Shown: in pieces, positions 10,506-19,857 of the stretch | Layout of the letters: each line of letters starts with the position of its first letter | Position numbering within the stretch: the first letter of the stretch is position 1 | DNA from: Streptococcus respiraculi | GTDB taxonomy: Bacteria; Bacillota; Bacilli; Lactobacillales; Streptococcaceae | Assembly (NCBI RefSeq): GCF_003595525.1 | Contig: NZ_CP022680.1 | Location: forward strand, 1,080,001 to 1,144,000 | Direction of reading: 5' to 3' | DNA: 64,000 bases | Notes under the pieces: model-generated | Databases searched by the model: none | Seen by the model: the letters and a program-made list of their open reading frames with translations, nothing else | What the model was told of the DNA's origin: nothing | Program-made: the position numbers and the translations under genes

Positions 10506-11575
10506 GCAAATTTCAAGTTCAAGTTAGCCAGTCTGTAAAAATTCTCTAGGAGATTTGTAACCCAATATCTTCTTTGGATAGTTGTTAATCCAGTTTTCAA
10601 TAAATGCGACTTGTTGCTGCGTCGCCTTTTTGCTTCCCTTAGGCAACCAACGCCGGATGAGTTTATTATGATTCTCATTAGTTCCCCTCTCCCAAGAGGA
10701 ATAAGGGTGGGCATAGTAGATATAATCGGGGTCAAAAACTTCTGCTAAACGACTGAATTCAGTCCCGTTATCAGCTGTGATTGAGTTAATTTGATACTCT
10801 CTGAGAATTGTTTTCAGAGATTGATTGACTGAAGACGCGGACTTATCGGGAATGAGTCGGATGATTTGATAACGACTCTTTCTATCAGTTAGAGTCAACA
10901 GGCACTCGTTTTTGCCCGTGTTTGAATAACCGTATCAATTTCAACATCACCAACATTCTCACGCTGATTAATGCTTTCTGGTCGTTCCTCAATCGATTTT
11001 CCAGCCGGCTTAAAGTTGGGACTCGCTTGTTTTTTCTTCGTTTTCTCTTTCCGAGGATAAAGCATGTCAGCCTTGGTCAACCCTAAGTGCCCATGATGAA
11101 TCCAGTAGTAAATGGTTGAGACGGAGACAGGTATCCCTTTTGCTTTTACCATCATCTCAGGAGAGTATTTCTGTTTGATGTAGTGAAGAATCATTTCTTT
11201 GAGTTCCTTGGTTAGGGAAGTCTACTTCACAGAATGTTTACGATTATTTTGATAGTTTTTTTGAGCGAAGTCAGCTGAGTAGATTATTTCAAATTTTCCT
11301 TTACGCACTTGTTGCCTAACCTGACCACGTTTGACTTCGTTGTGAATGGTTTGAGGAGCCTTCTCTAATCTTCTAGCGATTTCACGATTTGAGAACCCTT
11401 CTTGAAGCCAACGTTCAATCATTCTACGTTCAGCTAGTGTCAAATGTTTCCATTTTGGTGTATAATAGTGTTGCATCTCAGAGTCTTTCTAATTGTTCTT
11501 GTGGTGATTACAATTATATCTCTCTGAGATGTTTTTTAATACCCTTGACTGGCTAACTTCATTTTAGAACTTTCG
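10505..11575 (-). mobile_element. IS30-family insertion sequence, decayed copy
   Basis: About 1,071 bases, nearly identical to the intact copy at 39.2 kb. Both ends carry imperfect inverted repeats of around 30 bases sharing AAGTTAGCCAGTC. The element is bracketed by a perfect direct repeat, GTCATGAGGGCATG, at 10492-10505 and 11576-11589, so the insertion is still complete at both ends. The transposase is broken (next entry). Confidence 0.92.
10524..11476 (-). pseudogene. IS30-family transposase, inactivated
   Basis: Compared base by base with the intact 317-codon copy in this window, this gene has two lesions. A CAA codon near residue 85 is now TAG (around 11222), and a T run near 10905 is one base shorter, shifting the frame in the catalytic domain. 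The remaining pieces still show the N-terminal helix-turn-helix (LTLAERRMIERWLQEG), TADNGTEFSR and the HPYSSWERGTNEN region of the DDE domain. It cannot make a full transposase but its ends might be mobilised by the intact copy. Confidence 0.93.
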
Positions 11576-11589
11576 GTCATGAGGGCATG
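11576..11589 (+). repeat. Direct repeat flanking IS30 copy 1 (right)
   Basis: Exact copy of the 14 bases at 10492-10505, directly after the right end of the element. Confidence 0.85.
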
Positions 11590-11734
11590 AAAGAAATTAT
11601 TGTCAATCAGTAGATGCGGACTTTTGTTTTTGCTCATTTTATGCTATGATAAACTAATGATGAGCCTATTTTGATAATTGTAAGTCATAAATCAGAAGGA
11701 AACATAGGAGTATCTAAGAGATACATACTGCTCT

Positions 11735-11899
11735 CAATCGTAGTGCTTGCTTTAATGAGCAAGAAACCATTCCTTTTTAGTAGTAGAGAAAATTAAAGGA
11801 CAAATTGGAGTGGACTTAGAGTATATTTTTATTAATGATGGTTCGAGGGATGAAACTCTTGAGGTCTTGCGTCATTTAAGTAGTCAAGAAGAGAGGTAG
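11735..11899 (+). pseudogene. Glycosyltransferase family 2 remnant
   Basis: From about 11771 to the stop at 11897-11899 one frame reads VEKIKGQIGVDLEYIFINDG and on to SRDETLEVLRHLSS, the nucleotide-sugar-binding stretch of a DPM-like GT2 enzyme. Just upstream, in another frame, SIVVLALMSKKPFLF resembles a degraded GT2 N-terminus (SIVVPxxNE...). The gene is thus frameshifted near 11775 and ends after about 70 codons, lacking the catalytic DxD half and any C-terminal membrane part. Confidence 0.7.
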
Positions 11900-11905
11900 A
11901 AGAAG

Positions 11906-12082
11906 ATGTTAGAACACACGTTTGTGGTGTCAGCTTATGGAGAAAATTCATTTTTAGAAGAGTGTATCCAATCGTTAATTCATCAAACAATCGCATCAGA
12001 AATTTTCGCAAGTTTTTTGAAAAAATTTTATGACAAAGCCAGCAGCCCAATAGTCAATAACAGTATTGGAGGAATAAAATGA
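11906..12082 (+). pseudogene. Second glycosyltransferase remnant (58 codons)
   Basis: An ATG frame of 58 codons opens with HTFVVSAYGENSFLEECI and QSLIHQTI, the start of a GT2 family-A domain. It then jumps to an unrelated KKFYDKASSPIV tail. It looks like a glycosyltransferase gene with a large internal deletion that kept start and stop. Its stop overlaps the next gene start (ATGA), so its translation may still couple to the gacI-like gene. A real short peptide cannot be excluded. Confidence 0.6.
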
Positions 12083-12780
12083 AGAAGTTGATTATTATAC
12101 CAGCTTATAATGAGAGTAGTAATATTGAAAGCACGATTCAAGCTATCAAAGCAAAAGCACCGCATTTTGATTATGTGATTATCAATGACTGCTCAACAGA
12201 TAATACATTAGAAGTTTGTAAGAAAAATGGTTATAATGTAGTTAATCTTCCCATTAATCTGGGCATTGGTGGAGCAGTGCAGACTGGTTACTTATATGCT
12301 AAAAAACATCAATATGATATTGCAGTACAGGTAGATGGGGATGGTCAGCACGATCCTGCTTTTTTAGAAGAAATGGCGAGTGTATTAAAAGAAGAGCAAG
12401 TGGATATGGTAATTGGTTCTCGATTTATCAAAAATGAAGGTTTTCAATCATCATTTGCAAGACGAATCGGTATTCAGTATTTTACCTGGCTTATCAAAGC
12501 TCTGACAGGAAAAACGATTACAGATGCCACATCTGGTTTGAGACTGGTCAATCGCTCTCTTATTGAGAAATTTGCAGTCAATTACCCTCAGGATTATCCA
12601 GAACCAGAGACGGTGGTAGATGTCCTGCATAGTCACTATATGATTAAAGAAATTCCTGTAATCATGAAAGAAAGGCAAGGAGGAGTCTCTTCCATTTCGC
12701 TGAAAAAATCTATTTATTACATGTTTAAAGTTAGCTTAGCGATTGTTATTGTAAAATTGAGAGGAAGAGAAAATGCTTAG
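12079..12780 (+). CDS. gacI: Polyprenyl-phosphate sugar synthase, GacI-like GT2
   Basis: 233 residues of a dolichol-phosphate-mannose-synthase-like GT2. IIPAYNES (residues 6-13), VIINDCSTDNT (33-43), VQVDGDGQHDP (the DxD region near 88) and GSRF near 114 are present. With the next three genes it forms the order GT2, small DUF2304 membrane protein, flippase, GT-C. This is the order of gacI-gacJ-gacK-gacL, which builds undecaprenyl-phosphate-GlcNAc and adds the GlcNAc side chain to the group A carbohydrate. The sugar used here is not determined by the sequence. Its stop overlaps the next start. Confidence 0.8.
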   Translation: MKKLIIIPAYNESSNIESTIQAIKAKAPHFDYVIINDCSTDNTLEVCKKNGYNVVNLPINLGIGGAVQTGYLYAKKHQYDIAVQVDGDGQHDPAFLEEMASVLKEEQVDMVIGSRFIKNEGFQSSFARRIGIQYFTWLIKALTGKTITDATSGLRLVNRSLIEKFAVNYPQDYPEPETVVDVLHSHYMIKEIPVIMKERQGGVSSISLKKSIYYMFKVSLAIVIVKLRGRENA

Positions 12781-13123
12781 TTACACAGCTCAACTATTTA
12801 TATCTACTATTATTGCTCTATTTTTGATGTGGATGTTACAACTTATTAGGAAACACCAATTAAATATTCGCTATGCCTTATCCTGGTTTCTTTTAGCTAT
12901 TGCCTTACTATTCTTAGTATGGTTTCCTCAGGTTTTAGATGAGGTATCTGCTTTGGTTGGGATTTATTCACCGACAAATCTTCTGTTTTTTGTAGGATTG
13001 TGCCTGAGTTTAGGAATTATCTTTTCCTTAACAAATATTGTGTCGAGCCATGCCCATAAAATTAAACAACTCAGTCAAAAAATAGCATTGATAGACAAGG
13101 AGTTGCAATCTCATGATGAGTGA
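12773..13123 (+). CDS. DUF2304 small membrane protein, GacJ-like
   Basis: 116 residues with three hydrophobic helices (about residues 4-23, 35-53 and 65-87) and a charged C-terminal tail: the DUF2304 pattern. In group A streptococcus GacJ binds GacI and raises its activity. The start lies inside the end of the GT2 gene and the end overlaps the flippase gene, which supports a shared function. Confidence 0.75.
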   Translation: MLSYTAQLFISTIIALFLMWMLQLIRKHQLNIRYALSWFLLAIALLFLVWFPQVLDEVSALVGIYSPTNLLFFVGLCLSLGIIFSLTNIVSSHAHKIKQLSQKIALIDKELQSHDE

Positions 13124-14363
13124 AACTACTCCGTCACCTCAAAAGATATTTCTGTGGAACATTCTAGGTAGTTTATCAACCGCTGCAATTTCTGTCTTGT
13201 TATTATTGGTTGTATCGCGAACCTTGACTGATTTAGAGGCAGATATCTTTAGCATTGCTTATGCTATTGGGAATCTATTCGTTGTGATAGGTTTATTTCA
13301 GGTTCGGAATTTTCAATCAACGGATATGCAGCCTAAATATACATTTAATGAGTATTTTGTTGCTAGACTTTTAAGTTGTTTAGGGATGCTCGTAGCAGCA
13401 GGTATCTACATTTGGATTAAAGGATATGAAGGCTATAAAGCTGTCATTATCCTAATGATTTGTCTCTATCGATTGACCGATGCTTTATCTGATGTATTTC
13501 AGGGGTTATTTCAACAAAAGCAAAGATTGGATATCGCTTCTAAGTCTTTGGTATACAGAAATACTATTATTTTTATAATTTTTACCGTATCTTTAATAGT
13601 ATCTACAAATTTGGTGCTTGCCTTGACCATGGTCTGCATAGTCTCATCTTTGTTTGTATTAGTATATGATTCTAAATATGCAAAGAATTTTGCAAATATT
13701 TGTATTAAACACATTTCTATAAATAGACTGATTTCTTTATTTACAGACAATCTTCCGTTATTTTTGAATGGTTTTTTACTGGTTTATATTTATAATAATC
13801 CGAAGTATTCTTTAGATAAATTGTTAGAATTAGGAAGTACAGAAGTAGGTCTTCAAAAAGATTTCAATATTTTATTTATGCCTGCTTTTGTAATGAATTT
13901 GATGATGTTATTTTTAAGGCCTATTATAACGAAAATGGCGATTTCTTATCATCATAAAGAAGTGAAAGAATTTAGCATGCTGCAAAAACAAATGTTTCTA
14001 ACTCTTTCATTGGCTTCAGTAGTTATTTTGATAAGTAGTTTTTATTTAGGAATACCTGTATTAAGTCTTCTTTACAATACTGATTTAACTAGCTACCATA
14101 CGGTGTTTATGATTTTGATGTTTGGAGGTGTCTTAAGTTCTTTTGCAACGATATTCGATAATATTTTGACAGTCATACGAGCACAAAAATTCTTAGTTAT
14201 CTCTTATGTGGCAGCATTTGGAATCTCCATTTTAACATCAGATTACTTTGTTTTGTCGTATCAGATTTTAGGAGCTTCTCTTTCATTTTTACTAGCTATG
14301 TGTGTATGGTTAGTGATGTCTGCGATTATTTACCGATTTATTAAGAATAAGAAGATTGAATAG
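13113..14363 (+). CDS. Polysaccharide-biosynthesis flippase (Wzx/MATE-like, GacK-like)
   Basis: 416 residues with about 12 hydrophobic segments and no soluble domain. The N-terminus (FLWNILGSLSTAAISVLLLLVVSRTL) is typical of Wzx-like oligosaccharide flippases. In the gac cassette GacK is proposed to flip the lipid-linked side-chain sugar to the outer face. Two in-frame ATG codons sit together at 13113 and 13116, after AAGGAG. AT content is higher than in the rml genes on either side, suggesting separate ancestry for the cassette. Confidence 0.78.
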   Translation: MMSETTPSPQKIFLWNILGSLSTAAISVLLLLVVSRTLTDLEADIFSIAYAIGNLFVVIGLFQVRNFQSTDMQPKYTFNEYFVARLLSCLGMLVAAGIYIWIKGYEGYKAVIILMICLYRLTDALSDVFQGLFQQKQRLDIASKSLVYRNTIIFIIFTVSLIVSTNLVLALTMVCIVSSLFVLVYDSKYAKNFANICIKHISINRLISLFTDNLPLFLNGFLLVYIYNNPKYSLDKLLELGSTEVGLQKDFNILFMPAFVMNLMMLFLRPIITKMAISYHHKEVKEFSMLQKQMFLTLSLASVVILISSFYLGIPVLSLLYNTDLTSYHTVFMILMFGGVLSSFATIFDNILTVIRAQKFLVISYVAAFGISILTSDYFVLSYQILGASLSFLLAMCVWLVMSAIIYRFIKNKKIE

Positions 14364-14385
14364 TTTGATACAAGGAGTAATATTT

Positions 14386-15879
14386 ATGAAAAATTTGGTA
14401 AAGCATTGGAATATTCGTCAAAAGAAGGGCTCTTATATCCTCTTTATAATTTCATTTTTTGTACTATCAATTATGAGTTTTCACTCAATCGTGGTACCTA
14501 AGAAAATGCTTATTTGTCTATTTGTAATTGGTTTGATGTTGATAACGTTTAAACCTAAAAAATTAGCAGCGGCCACAAGTATGATTATCATTGTAACAGG
14601 ATTGTTATCTTCTTTTTTATCGCCTGTAAATGATATTCCTGACGAAACGGCACATTATTATCGTAGTGTATTTGTATCAGAAGGAGATGTAAACCTATCA
14701 AACGATTTGGAAAATTTGAAGGTATCAGAGGACGCACAAAAAGTTCAATCAAAAAATAAGACCCTGATTATAAATAGTCCCTTGAATAATGAGAAACACC
14801 AATCCAAAGAGAAAGTAGCACCAGAGGTAACGATTACAAATGTCTATTCTTTTGTTTCTTACCTCCCACAAGCGATCGGGATTGCGATAGGTAATACTTT
14901 GAATATCAGTGTTATGTTTAGCTATTGGTTAGGAAGATTTTTTAATGTACTCGTTTATGCTTTATTGTGCTACTTAGCAGTGAAAGTATCTTCCAAGGCT
15001 GAGCAATTGATAGCCGTATCTGCCTTATTGCCAATGAATGTTTATCTATCTGCCTCTTACAATCAAGACGGTATGACTTTAGGAGTGATTTTATTGGTAA
15101 TTGCTTTATTTTGCAATTTCATCTGCTCCGATAGAAAAGTGACGCTTACAAAATTTATATGTTATACATTTTTGTGCATTTTATTATCTACGATGAAATT
15201 TCCGTTCATTCTTTTAATTGCACTCCCATTCTTTTTGCCATCTGAACGCTTTACTTTCCAAAAAAATAGTTGGTTAGTAAAGCTACTGTGTATCACAAGT
15301 GTCTTTATAGTTGCAGTGATATGGTTAAAACTATCATCAGAAGTACAAAATCGTTCCTTAGAAGCACTGGATCATATTAAAGATGTGAATCCTAAGGAGC
15401 AGATAGTATCAATGCTTCATTCTCCGATAAAATATACGGCTATTATTCTCAGAGAAATCTTATATCGACTGATAAAGCCGGAAAATATGAATCTATTTGG
15501 CTGGTTGACCTACGGGCCTACCTTTCTAATAGGATTGAACATGATGTTTTATTTTTTAGTTGTGGTAAACAATATAGGGAAAGTGATATTAGATAGATGG
15601 AGTAAAATATTATTATTTCTAGTGATTACAGGAATTGCAAGTGGCATTGTTCTAGCTATGTATATAACGTGGACACCAGTTGGTTTGTTATCAGTAATGG
15701 GAGTACAAGATCGATATTTCTTGGGAGTGATTCCACTTATGTTAATCTTTTTTACTTCAAATTGTTCTAAATTAGAAAAATGTCAAGATGTAGTAAGTGC
15801 TTCTTTGCTCCTTGATATTTCTATTTGTTTTATCTATGCAATGTTATTAAGTACTTTATTTACCTACTATGCGTGGTAA
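14386..15879 (+). CDS. DUF2142 GT-C-type membrane glycosyltransferase (GacL-like)
   Basis: 497 residues from ATG 14386, which follows AAGGAG; the frame also opens 30 bases upstream without a ribosome site. Around ten transmembrane segments are present, with a long outside loop near residues 75-150 that carries IPDETAHYYR, the acidic PDE-x-AHY motif diagnostic of DUF2142. GacL, its counterpart, transfers the side-chain sugar from undecaprenyl phosphate to polyrhamnose outside the membrane. That role is inferred from family and gene order. Confidence 0.75.
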   Translation: MKNLVKHWNIRQKKGSYILFIISFFVLSIMSFHSIVVPKKMLICLFVIGLMLITFKPKKLAAATSMIIIVTGLLSSFLSPVNDIPDETAHYYRSVFVSEGDVNLSNDLENLKVSEDAQKVQSKNKTLIINSPLNNEKHQSKEKVAPEVTITNVYSFVSYLPQAIGIAIGNTLNISVMFSYWLGRFFNVLVYALLCYLAVKVSSKAEQLIAVSALLPMNVYLSASYNQDGMTLGVILLVIALFCNFICSDRKVTLTKFICYTFLCILLSTMKFPFILLIALPFFLPSERFTFQKNSWLVKLLCITSVFIVAVIWLKLSSEVQNRSLEALDHIKDVNPKEQIVSMLHSPIKYTAIILREILYRLIKPENMNLFGWLTYGPTFLIGLNMMFYFLVVVNNIGKVILDRWSKILLFLVITGIASGIVLAMYITWTPVGLLSVMGVQDRYFLGVIPLMLIFFTSNCSKLEKCQDVVSASLLLDISICFIYAMLLSTLFTYYAW

Positions 15880-15920
15880 GTTAGCGCTTGCTCTATAAAA
15901 AAACATCAAAGGAGTCAATC

Positions 15921-16772
15921 ATGATTTTAATTACAGGTAGTAATGGTCAATTAGGAACAGAGCTACGTCATCTTTTGGATGAACGTGGTGTTGAGTATGT
16001 CGCAGCAGATGTGGCAGAAATGGATATTACCAACGCGGAAAAAGTAGCAGCATTCTTTAAAGAAGTAAAACCAAGCATCGTTTACCACTGCGCAGCTTAT
16101 ACAGCGGTGGATATGGCGGAAGACGAAGGAAAAGAATTGAACTATGCCATTAACGTGACAGGTTCTGAAAATATCGCAAAAGCCGCTGAGCAGTATGATG
16201 CAACCTTGGTTTATATCTCGACGGACTATGTTTTTAATGGAAATTTGCCAGTTGGTCAAGAATGGCAGGTCGATGATCAGCCAGATCCGCAATCGGAATA
16301 CGGTCGCACCAAGCGTTTGGGTGAAGAAGCAGTAGAAAAATATGCCAGCAAGTTCTATACAGTACGTACCGCTTGGGTATTTGGAAATTATGGGAAAAAC
16401 TTTGTCTTTACCATGCAAAATTTGGCACAAACTCGCGACACCTTGACCGTTGTCAATGACCAGCACGGCCGTCCAACTTGGACGCGTACCTTGGCAGAAT
16501 TTATGGTTCACTTGGTCGATACTGAGCAAGCCTTTGGCTACTACCATTTGTCAAATGATGCGAAAGAAGATACGACTTGGTTTAACTTTGCGACAGAGAT
16601 TTTGAAAGATACCGATACCAAGGTATTGCCAGTTGATTCAAGTCAATTCCCAGCCAAGGCGAAACGTCCATTTAACTCAACTTTGAACTTGGAAAAAGCC
16701 AAGGCAACAGGGTTCACCATTCCAACATGGCAAGAAGCATTGGAAGCATTTTATCACCAGGAAACGAAATAG
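15921..16772 (+). CDS. rmlD: dTDP-4-dehydrorhamnose reductase
   Basis: 283 residues from the ATG at 15921, which has AAAGGAGTCA at ideal spacing (the frame extends upstream without one). ITGSNGQLGTEL binds NAD(P)H, and YISTDYVFNG and YGRTKRLGE carry the catalytic Ser/Thr-Tyr-Lys set. It completes dTDP-L-rhamnose. It is separated from rmlA-C-B by 5.5 kb of IS30, remnants and the side-chain cassette, but lies next to rgpA as gacA does in group A streptococcus. Confidence 0.95.
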   Translation: MILITGSNGQLGTELRHLLDERGVEYVAADVAEMDITNAEKVAAFFKEVKPSIVYHCAAYTAVDMAEDEGKELNYAINVTGSENIAKAAEQYDATLVYISTDYVFNGNLPVGQEWQVDDQPDPQSEYGRTKRLGEEAVEKYASKFYTVRTAWVFGNYGKNFVFTMQNLAQTRDTLTVVNDQHGRPTWTRTLAEFMVHLVDTEQAFGYYHLSNDAKEDTTWFNFATEILKDTDTKVLPVDSSQFPAKAKRPFNSTLNLEKAKATGFTIPTWQEALEAFYHQETK

Positions 16773-16773
16773 T

Positions 16774-16799
16774 GAAAGCGAGTTCTTCTCGCTTTTTTT
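16774..16799 (+). terminator. Terminator after rmlD
   Basis: GAAAGCGAG / CTCGCTTTTTTT hairpin with a T run begins just after the rmlD stop. Confidence 0.85.
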
Positions 16800-16800
16800 A

Positions 16801-16830
16801 TGTTTTTCACCTGTAAATATGGTATAATAA
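16801..16830 (+). promoter_or_regulatory. Promoter for the rgpA operon
   Basis: A perfect TATAAT (16823-16828) is preceded by TGG (extended -10) and a weak T-rich -35. A 135-base leader with no obvious terminator precedes rgpA. Confidence 0.55.
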
Positions 16831-16966
16831 TCTGATGTACTATAACCATCAAAATCTAACTAGGCAACGAAACTGTAGGTAGAGCCAGGCTTTGGCAAAG
16901 TGAGTGAACGATGTTAGAATTTGATTTTTGACGAGCATGAGTATAGTTTTTAGAGTTTAGGACACA

Positions 16967-18115
16967 ATGAAACATATTTTTATTATTGGCAGTCGTGGAT
17001 TGCCAGCCAAGTACGGCGGTTTTGAGACGTTTGTGGAGCAGTTGGTCAGCCGCCAAATCAGCCCAAATATCCAGTATCACGTGGCCTGTCTGTCAGATCA
17101 ATCTCATCACGAGCACAGAGATTACAAGGGGGTCGACTGTTTTACAATCAATCCTCCAAAGTTAGGACCAGCGCGCGTGATTGCCTACGATATGATGGCG
17201 ATTAGCTACGCCCTTTCTCTGATCAAAAAAGAGCAGTTAGAAAAGCCGATTTTCTACGTTTTGGGAAATACAATCGGCGCCTTTATTGCGCCTTTTACGA
17301 AGAGAATTCATGCAGCAGGTGGTCAACTATTTGTCAATCCAGATGGCTTAGAGTGGAAGCGGAGCAAATGGTCACGGCCAGTACAAAGCTATCTTAAGTA
17401 TTCTGAGAAGCTGATGAGTCGTCATGCAGATCTTGTGGTGACAGACAATGAAGGCATTGATGAGTACATCCGTAAAGCCTATCCATGGTCCAAGACGACC
17501 TATATTGCTTATGGAACAGATTTAGCGCCAACCAGCTTGACCAAGGATAGCCCTGACGTACGCGCATTTTTTGACCGTTTTCAGTTGGTGGAAAAAGACT
17601 ATTACCTGGTCGTTGGGCGCTTTGTTCCAGAAAACAACTATGCAACCATTATTCGGGAATTTATGGCGTCTCACACTTCGAGAAAATTGGTTATTATCTG
17701 TAACCACGAGGGTTCGGCTTATTTTGAAACTTTGAAAGCTGAGACCAGTTTTGATACAGATGAGCGAATCTTGTTTGTAGGGACCGTCTACCAGCAAGAA
17801 TTGCTGAAATACATTCGCCAAGAAGCTCGGGCTTATCTCCATGGACACGAGGTCGGCGGGACCAATCCAGGTTTACTAGAAGCACTGGCTCAGACCAATG
17901 AAAACTTGATTTTAGGTGTAGATTTCAACCAAAAAGTAGCAGCTGATACCGCCCATTATTGGACCAAGCAAGAGGGGGATTTAGCGGATTTGCTAAATAA
18001 CATCGACCTTCAAGAGGAAAATCAAGCCCTAGGTCAAGCAGCCAAAAAACGTATGGAAACTCACTATACATGGGTGAAAATTGTCGACCAGTATGAGGAC
18101 TTATTTTTACGATGA
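16967..18115 (+). CDS. rgpA: Rhamnosyltransferase RgpA/GacB (DUF1972 + GT4)
   Basis: 382 residues. The N-terminal DUF1972 signature IIGSRGLPAKYGGFETFVEQ opens the protein, and the GT4 C-terminal half has the GTNPGLLEAL donor-site motif near residue 303. Enzymes of this type add the first rhamnose to GlcNAc-diphospho-undecaprenol in rhamnan synthesis at the inner membrane face. It overlaps rgpB by four bases, in the conserved order rmlD-rgpA-rgpB-rgpC-rgpD. Confidence 0.92.
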   Translation: MKHIFIIGSRGLPAKYGGFETFVEQLVSRQISPNIQYHVACLSDQSHHEHRDYKGVDCFTINPPKLGPARVIAYDMMAISYALSLIKKEQLEKPIFYVLGNTIGAFIAPFTKRIHAAGGQLFVNPDGLEWKRSKWSRPVQSYLKYSEKLMSRHADLVVTDNEGIDEYIRKAYPWSKTTYIAYGTDLAPTSLTKDSPDVRAFFDRFQLVEKDYYLVVGRFVPENNYATIIREFMASHTSRKLVIICNHEGSAYFETLKAETSFDTDERILFVGTVYQQELLKYIRQEARAYLHGHEVGGTNPGLLEALAQTNENLILGVDFNQKVAADTAHYWTKQEGDLADLLNNIDLQEENQALGQAAKKRMETHYTWVKIVDQYEDLFLR

Positions 18116-19047
18116 AAGTACATATCTTATTATCCACCTACAATGGTGAACGATTTTTAGCTGAACAAATTGACAGCATCCGAAAGCAGACCTTTCAGGA
18201 CTGGACCCTGCTGATTCGCGATGACGGTTCAAGCGATGGAACACAGCAGATTATCAGGGACTATTGTCTAAAAGACAAGCGGATTTTCTTCATCAATCCA
18301 GATGATACGTTCAATCTCGGCGTGATTCAAAGTTTTCACACTCTTTTAAAATATGAAAGAGCAGACTACTATTTCTTTAGCGACCAAGATGATATCTGGC
18401 TACCTCATAAGCTGGAACTCCAGCTTGCTGCTGCAACAGCCTATGAGGAAGAAAGGCCTCTGCTCGTCTACACAGACTTGAAAGTGGTAGGGCAGGATTT
18501 GGCTGTGATGTCTGAAAGTATGATCAAAACGCAGTCGGACCATGCCAATACTCAATTGGTACAGGAATTAACTGAAAATACAGTCACTGGTGGCGTAGCC
18601 ATGATCAATCACAGCTTAGCGGAGCTTTGGACTGGTCAAGAAGAATATGACTTGCTCATGCATGATTGGTATCTGGCGCTAATGGCTGCTGCTCTTGGTA
18701 ATCTCGTTTACATTGATGAGCCAACAGAACTCTATCGTCAGCATGAGGCGAATGTCTTGGGGGCACGGACGCTGAAAAAGCGCATGCAGAATTGGATTCG
18801 TCCCCAGGTGCTATTTACCAAATACTGGAAATTGATTAAGGATAGCCAAAGGCAGGCGAAAAACCTCTTGGCTCTTCCTCTAACTGCTAAGGATAGAGAG
18901 TTGGTCGAGAACTTCGTGAGCATTATGGAAGTGCCATTTGTAGGGCGTTTCAAGCGTCTTCGTACTTATGGCTATCGGAAAAATAAGGGCTTCCATACCC
19001 TAGTCTTTACCAGCTTAATTCTGACAAAATTTGCCTATAAGGAGTAA
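18112..19047 (+). CDS. rgpB: Rhamnosyltransferase RgpB/GacC (GT2)
   Basis: 311 residues. The GT2 fold has HILLSTYNGERFLAEQIDSI at the N-terminus, RDDGSSDGT (residues 38-46) and FSDQDDIWLP (the DxD region near 91). It extends the rhamnan primer in the cytoplasm. It follows rgpA with an ATGA overlap and is followed by the exporter genes. Confidence 0.92.
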   Translation: MKVHILLSTYNGERFLAEQIDSIRKQTFQDWTLLIRDDGSSDGTQQIIRDYCLKDKRIFFINPDDTFNLGVIQSFHTLLKYERADYYFFSDQDDIWLPHKLELQLAAATAYEEERPLLVYTDLKVVGQDLAVMSESMIKTQSDHANTQLVQELTENTVTGGVAMINHSLAELWTGQEEYDLLMHDWYLALMAAALGNLVYIDEPTELYRQHEANVLGARTLKKRMQNWIRPQVLFTKYWKLIKDSQRQAKNLLALPLTAKDRELVENFVSIMEVPFVGRFKRLRTYGYRKNKGFHTLVFTSLILTKFAYKE

Positions 19048-19050
19048 ATA

Positions 19051-19857
19051 ATGAATTTGTTTGATAAAAAAAATATGATTTTATTAAAAGAAATGGTCAA
19101 AACGGACTTCAAACTTCGTTATCAAGGGAGTTTGATTGGTCATTTGTGGTCAATTTTAAAGCCACTTTTGCTATTTACGATTATGTATCTTGTATTTGTC
19201 CGGTTTTTACGTTTTGATGACGGAACTCCTCATTATGCAGTTAGCTTGCTACTCGGTATGGTGACGTGGAACTTCTTTACGGAAGCGACCAATATGGGGA
19301 TGTTATCAATTGCTTCTCGTGGTGACTTACTGAGAAAAATTAATTTTCCAAAAGAGATTATTGTGTTCTCTTCCATTGTCAATGCTGCCATTAACTACTC
19401 AATTAATTTATTTGTTGTATTTGTGTTTGCCTTAATCAATGGGGTAGCGCCTACATTGCAAGTATTGGTGATTATTCCTCTCTTTTTAGAATTGTCGTTA
19501 TTTGCTACAGGAATTGCATTTATTCTAGCAACATTTTTTGTGAGGTATCGTGATATTGGTCCGATTTGGGAAGTTATTTTGCAAGCAGGGATGTATTCGA
19601 CACCGATTATTTACTCCCTTACTTATATTATTCAACGGGGGCATATGACTATTGCAAAATTAATGATGATGAATCCGTTGGCTCAGATTATCCAAGAGTT
19701 AAGACATTTTATTGTTTATTCTGGAGCAACAATTTCATGGGATATCTTTGAAAATAAGATTTTTTTAGTCATTCCTTATGTGCTATCTATTTCAGTCTTT
19801 GTATTTGGATATGTTCTTTTTAAACGAAAATCTAAGAAATTTGCGGAGATTTTATAA
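19051..19857 (+). CDS. rgpC: Rhamnan ABC exporter permease RgpC
   Basis: 268 residues, six predicted membrane helices: an ABC-2-type transporter of the Wzm family. The amphipathic N-terminus (LLKEMVKTDFKLRYQGSLIG) and the gate region LGxxWSILKPLL are typical. Together with RgpD it exports the lipid-linked rhamnan. The stop overlaps the ATG of rgpD (TAATG). Confidence 0.93.
   Translation: MNLFDKKNMILLKEMVKTDFKLRYQGSLIGHLWSILKPLLLFTIMYLVFVRFLRFDDGTPHYAVSLLLGMVTWNFFTEATNMGMLSIASRGDLLRKINFPKEIIVFSSIVNAAINYSINLFVVFVFALINGVAPTLQVLVIIPLFLELSLFATGIAFILATFFVRYRDIGPIWEVILQAGMYSTPIIYSLTYIIQRGHMTIAKLMMMNPLAQIIQELRHFIVYSGATISWDIFENKIFLVIPYVLSISVFVFGYVLFKRKSKKFAEIL

Noticed and set aside
15963..16547. 194-codon minus-strand frame inside rmlD
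   Set aside because: Antisense shadow of a strongly conserved gene, with no promoter or ribosome site.
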